A stretch of DNA of 64,000 bases, from assembly GCA_029261215.1 (NCBI GenBank), contig JAJDBT010000021.1, positions 1 to 64,000 on the forward strand, in the 5' to 3' direction. Both the position numbers and the translations under genes were made by a program. The stretch's first letter is position 1; the number at the start of each line of letters is the position of its first letter. This DNA comes from Nitrospirota bacterium (GTDB lineage Bacteria; Nitrospirota; Nitrospiria; SBBL01; JAADHI01). This document shows positions 61,206 to 64,000 of this stretch, piece after piece. The notes beneath the pieces were generated by a model, which saw only the letters and a program-made list of their open reading frames with translations, did not search any database and was not told the origin of the DNA.

Positions 61206-62474
61206 CTAATCCTTGGGGCTCGTTAAAATCTCCGGAATCTGTTCTCCGCGCAATAGATCGTCCATCGTTTCGCGTGCACGGATAATATCAAATGATGTGC
61301 CGTGAACGAGGATTTCCGGGGGCCGGGGGCGTGCATTGTAATTTGAGGTCATCGTAAACGCGTAGGCCCCTGCACTCATGACCGCGAGCAGCTCCCCTGG
61401 CATCGCTTCCGGCAGTTCGCGATCCTGCGCCAAAAAATCACCGGATTCACAAATCGGACCTACGACATCCACGACCTTTTTTCCCCGGTGATTTTCAAGC
61501 ACGGGTTGAATGGCATGATAGGCCTGATAGAGGCTGGGCCGGATGAGGTCGTTCATGCCTGCATCCACAACGACAAAACTTTTGGCTTCCCCTTCTTTTG
61601 TATAAATCACACGTGTGACCAAAACCCCGGCATTGCCTGTCAGAGAGCGTCCCGGTTCGAGGATGATGTGGCATCCGCTCTTTTTTAAAAGCGGTAAAAT
61701 GGCATCGGCCATGTCTTTTGGAAGCGGCGGACTTTCTGCATTGTAGGTAATGCCAAGCCCCCCCCCGATGTCCCAATACTGGATGTCCATGTTTTGTGCG
61801 CGCAGGCCGTCAATGAGATCCGAGATCAACTGCAGGGCATCCACAAAGGGTTTCACCTCGGTTAATTGGGAGCCGATGTGTGAATGAATCCCGACGACTT
61901 TAATATGAGAAAGTCGTGCAGCCAAGTGGTATTCGGCGACGGCCTGTTTGATTTCGATCCCGAACTTGCTTTTTTTCAGGCCGGTGGAAATATAAGGATG
62001 GGTATTGGGATTCACATTCGGGTTGACACGAAGCGCCACGGGCGCTTTCACGCCCATCTCTTTGGCCGTTTCATCAAGTGCGGTCAACTCTTGTGACGAT
62101 TCGATGTTAAACATCAAAATCCCGGCCCGAAGCGCTGCGGCCATCTCTGGTTTTGTTTTGCCAACGCCTGCAAAGACGAGTTTTTTAGGGTCGATCCCGG
62201 CAGCGAGTGCACGATGCAGCTCTCCGCCGGAAACGATATCCGCCCCGCCGCCTTCATTGCCGAAGAGTTTCAGGACGGCGATATTGGCATTGGCTTTAAC
62301 CGCAAAGGCGATGAGATGCGGCACTTCTGCAAAAGCGTCTTTATAGGCACGAATCTGGCGCGTCAGAGTTTGATGGCTATAGGCAAAAAACGGGGTACCG
62401 ACTTTTTCCGCAATAGCGTCAAGGGAAACCCCTTCACAATAGAGGGTGCCGTTCTGGTACTGAAAATCCTGCAT
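61206..62474 (-). CDS. lysA: diaminopimelate decarboxylase
   Basis: GTPFFAYSHQTL, AVKANANIAVLKLFGNEGGGADIVSGGEL, EPGRSLTGNAGVLVTRV, ICESGDFLA. Confidence 0.96.
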   Translation of the reverse strand: MQDFQYQNGTLYCEGVSLDAIAEKVGTPFFAYSHQTLTRQIRAYKDAFAEVPHLIAFAVKANANIAVLKLFGNEGGGADIVSGGELHRALAAGIDPKKLVFAGVGKTKPEMAAALRAGILMFNIESSQELTALDETAKEMGVKAPVALRVNPNVNPNTHPYISTGLKKSKFGIEIKQAVAEYHLAARLSHIKVVGIHSHIGSQLTEVKPFVDALQLISDLIDGLRAQNMDIQYWDIGGGLGITYNAESPPLPKDMADAILPLLKKSGCHIILEPGRSLTGNAGVLVTRVIYTKEGEAKSFVVVDAGMNDLIRPSLYQAYHAIQPVLENHRGKKVVDVVGPICESGDFLAQDRELPEAMPGELLAVMSAGAYAFTMTSNYNARPRPPEILVHGTSFDIIRARETMDDLLRGEQIPEILTSPKD

Positions 62475-62493
62475 GATGCTCCTTTATTGGCCT

Positions 62494-62739
62494 TTATGAA
62501 TAGATAAATGAATACGAAGTGCTGCTTAAGTGGAATGGCATTTGTCCATGGACAGATTCCTCTGGCGGCACAGGCGATCCCTTTTTACCACAGCCAGAAA
62601 AAAATAGAAAGACGATAAGGGCAAGAATAAGAAGTGTTTTTCGGTTGAAGGTTTCCGGTTTCCGGTCAGAATAAAGATGCCACTGGATTTCTTTTTTTAT
62701 GTTTTTAACTGTCAACTGAAAACCGTTAACTGGGAACAT
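62494..62739 (-). CDS. small lipoprotein (LptM/YifL-like)
   Basis: Lipobox FLFFSGCGKKGSPVPPEE between argH and lysA; start uncertain. Confidence 0.6.
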   Translation of the reverse strand: MFPVNGFQLTVKNIKKEIQWHLYSDRKPETFNRKTLLILALIVFLFFSGCGKKGSPVPPEESVHGQMPFHLSSTSYSFIYS

Positions 62740-64000
62740 GTTTTGATGACTTTAATCTTTTGTTGATCTTGCGAATTTCTGCCTTGATTGATTTGAGCGA
62801 TGTGCCTCCGATTCCGCTTTTCTTTTCGATGGCCCCTTTCAGCGAGAGCCGCTCAAAGAGATCGTTTTCAAACAAGGGACAAAAAGATTGAAACGTCGTA
62901 AGGGTCCAAGTCTCAAAAGGGCTTTTGTCGTCGATGGATTTAAACACAATGAGCCCGACGACTTTGTGTGCCTGACGAAAGGGCAGGCCTTTCGTGACAA
63001 GATAATCCGCCAAATCGGTGGCAAGCAGCAAGCCGTCGCTTGCGGCTTCTGTCATGTGATCTTTCCGAAAATGGACTTCATCGGTCAGCCGTTTCATGAT
63101 GCGAAGCGCACCCTGAATTGTTGTTACCGTGTCAAAAAGTGGTTCCTTGTCTTCCTGAAGGTCCCGGTTGTATGAGAGCGGCAGGCCTTTCATCATCGTC
63201 AAAATAGAGATCAAACTCCCGTAGACCCGTCCGGTTTTCCCGCGAATCAGCTCGAGCAAATCCGGGTTTTTTTTCTGAGGCATCATGCTGCTGCCGGTTG
63301 AAAGACGGTCTGGAAGTTCAAGGTAGCCAAATTCGGCTGAGGCCCATAAAATCCAGTCCTCGGACCAGCGCGAAAGATGCATCATCAGCATTGATGCGGC
63401 GGAAAGATACTCTGTCACCGCATCCCGGTCGCAGACGGTGTCGAGGCTGTTGGCGGTGACGCCGGAAAATCCGAGTGCTGTTGCATTGGCTTTTCGGTCG
63501 AGGCCAAAACTGTTGCCCGCCAGTGCGCCCGCGCCGAGCGGAAGTTGATCAAGGCGTTTCAGGCTGTCCTGAAAACGGCCCCGGTCTCTCTCCAGCATTT
63601 CATAATAGGCGAGCAAGTGGTGAGCGAGGCTGACAGGCTGCGCCCTTTGCAGATGGGTGTAGCCGGGCAGGAAGGTTTCAATCTCGTTTTCGGCCCGCAG
63701 TACGATACTTTTTTGAAGCGCTGTAATCAGATCAAGGGTTCGTGCGGTTTCGGCCCGGAGAAAGAGACGCAGATCGAGCGCAACCTGATCGTTCCGGCTT
63801 CGGCCCGTGTGCAGTTTTCCGCCGACGTCGCCGACCTTTTCGACGAGGCGGCGTTCGATATGCATGTGGATGTCTTCATCTAGCAAGGGGTGTTTGGCAA
63901 GATCCGCCGGTGTTTCTTGTTCCATCTCCAGCGCGATCTCTTTTAAACCTTTGATCAGGGTCTTTTTTTCCGTTTCGCTTAAGAGTCCGGCGCGGGCAAG
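62726..64000 (-). CDS. argH: argininosuccinate lyase (N-terminus beyond window end)
   Basis: DEDIHMHIERRLVEKVGDVGGKLHTGRSRNDQVALDLRLFLR, GSSMMPQKKNPDLLELIRGKTGRVYG; frame open upstream to the window edge. Confidence 0.96.
   Translation of the reverse strand, partial: LARAGLLSETEKKTLIKGLKEIALEMEQETPADLAKHPLLDEDIHMHIERRLVEKVGDVGGKLHTGRSRNDQVALDLRLFLRAETARTLDLITALQKSIVLRAENEIETFLPGYTHLQRAQPVSLAHHLLAYYEMLERDRGRFQDSLKRLDQLPLGAGALAGNSFGLDRKANATALGFSGVTANSLDTVCDRDAVTEYLSAASMLMMHLSRWSEDWILWASAEFGYLELPDRLSTGSSMMPQKKNPDLLELIRGKTGRVYGSLISILTMMKGLPLSYNRDLQEDKEPLFDTVTTIQGALRIMKRLTDEVHFRKDHMTEAASDGLLLATDLADYLVTKGLPFRQAHKVVGLIVFKSIDDKSPFETWTLTTFQSFCPLFENDLFERLSLKGAIEKKSGIGGTSLKSIKAEIRKINKRLKSSKHVPS

Overview
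Chromosomal window from a Gram-negative bacterium that carries a Pup-proteasome. The gene repertoire suggests Nitrospirota/Nitrospinota or a related phylum (inference only). Most of the window is housekeeping. It holds a replication-origin neighbourhood: dnaA, dnaN, gyrB and gyrA leftward from about 50.6 kb with a DnaA-box-rich intergenic oriC candidate at 50614-50965. An rpmH-rnpA-yidD-yidC-mnmE-mnmG-rsmG block lies about 25-30 kb away. Also present are heme genes (ccsA/hemX-like, hemA, hemC), a complete proteasome/pupylation operon (mpa/arc, dop, pup, prcB, prcA, pafA) ending in an M23 peptidase, arg genes (argJ, argC, argH), and a dapL-dapB-dapA-dapF-lysA lysine block with folK and panC. 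The left part is more accessory: IS630-type transposase tail, NnrS, YqgE, secreted or lipoprotein unknowns, a STAND-like NTPase with decayed TPRs, an orphan type IV pilin, a TetR/MMPL/LolA-like/outer-membrane-barrel cluster and peroxidases. The strongest non-ORF signals are: (1) a perfect 60-bp palindrome centred exactly on a 16-bp parS site, overlapping the mnmE stop codon; (2) a decayed integron between hemC and the proteasome operon, with a nonsense-interrupted IntI, a C-terminal SRPBCC-like cassette remnant read antisense to the intI 5' end, a convincing attC, a lipoprotein cassette ORF and a possible half attC; (3) a sigma54-type promoter in front of the pilin; (4) a REP-like inverted repeat whose right arm encodes the N-terminus of a barrel-protein signal peptide; (5) oriC elements including DnaA boxes, a possible DnaA-trio run and a dnaA promoter. 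All calls come from reading the sequence and the supplied ORFs; no database search was run.
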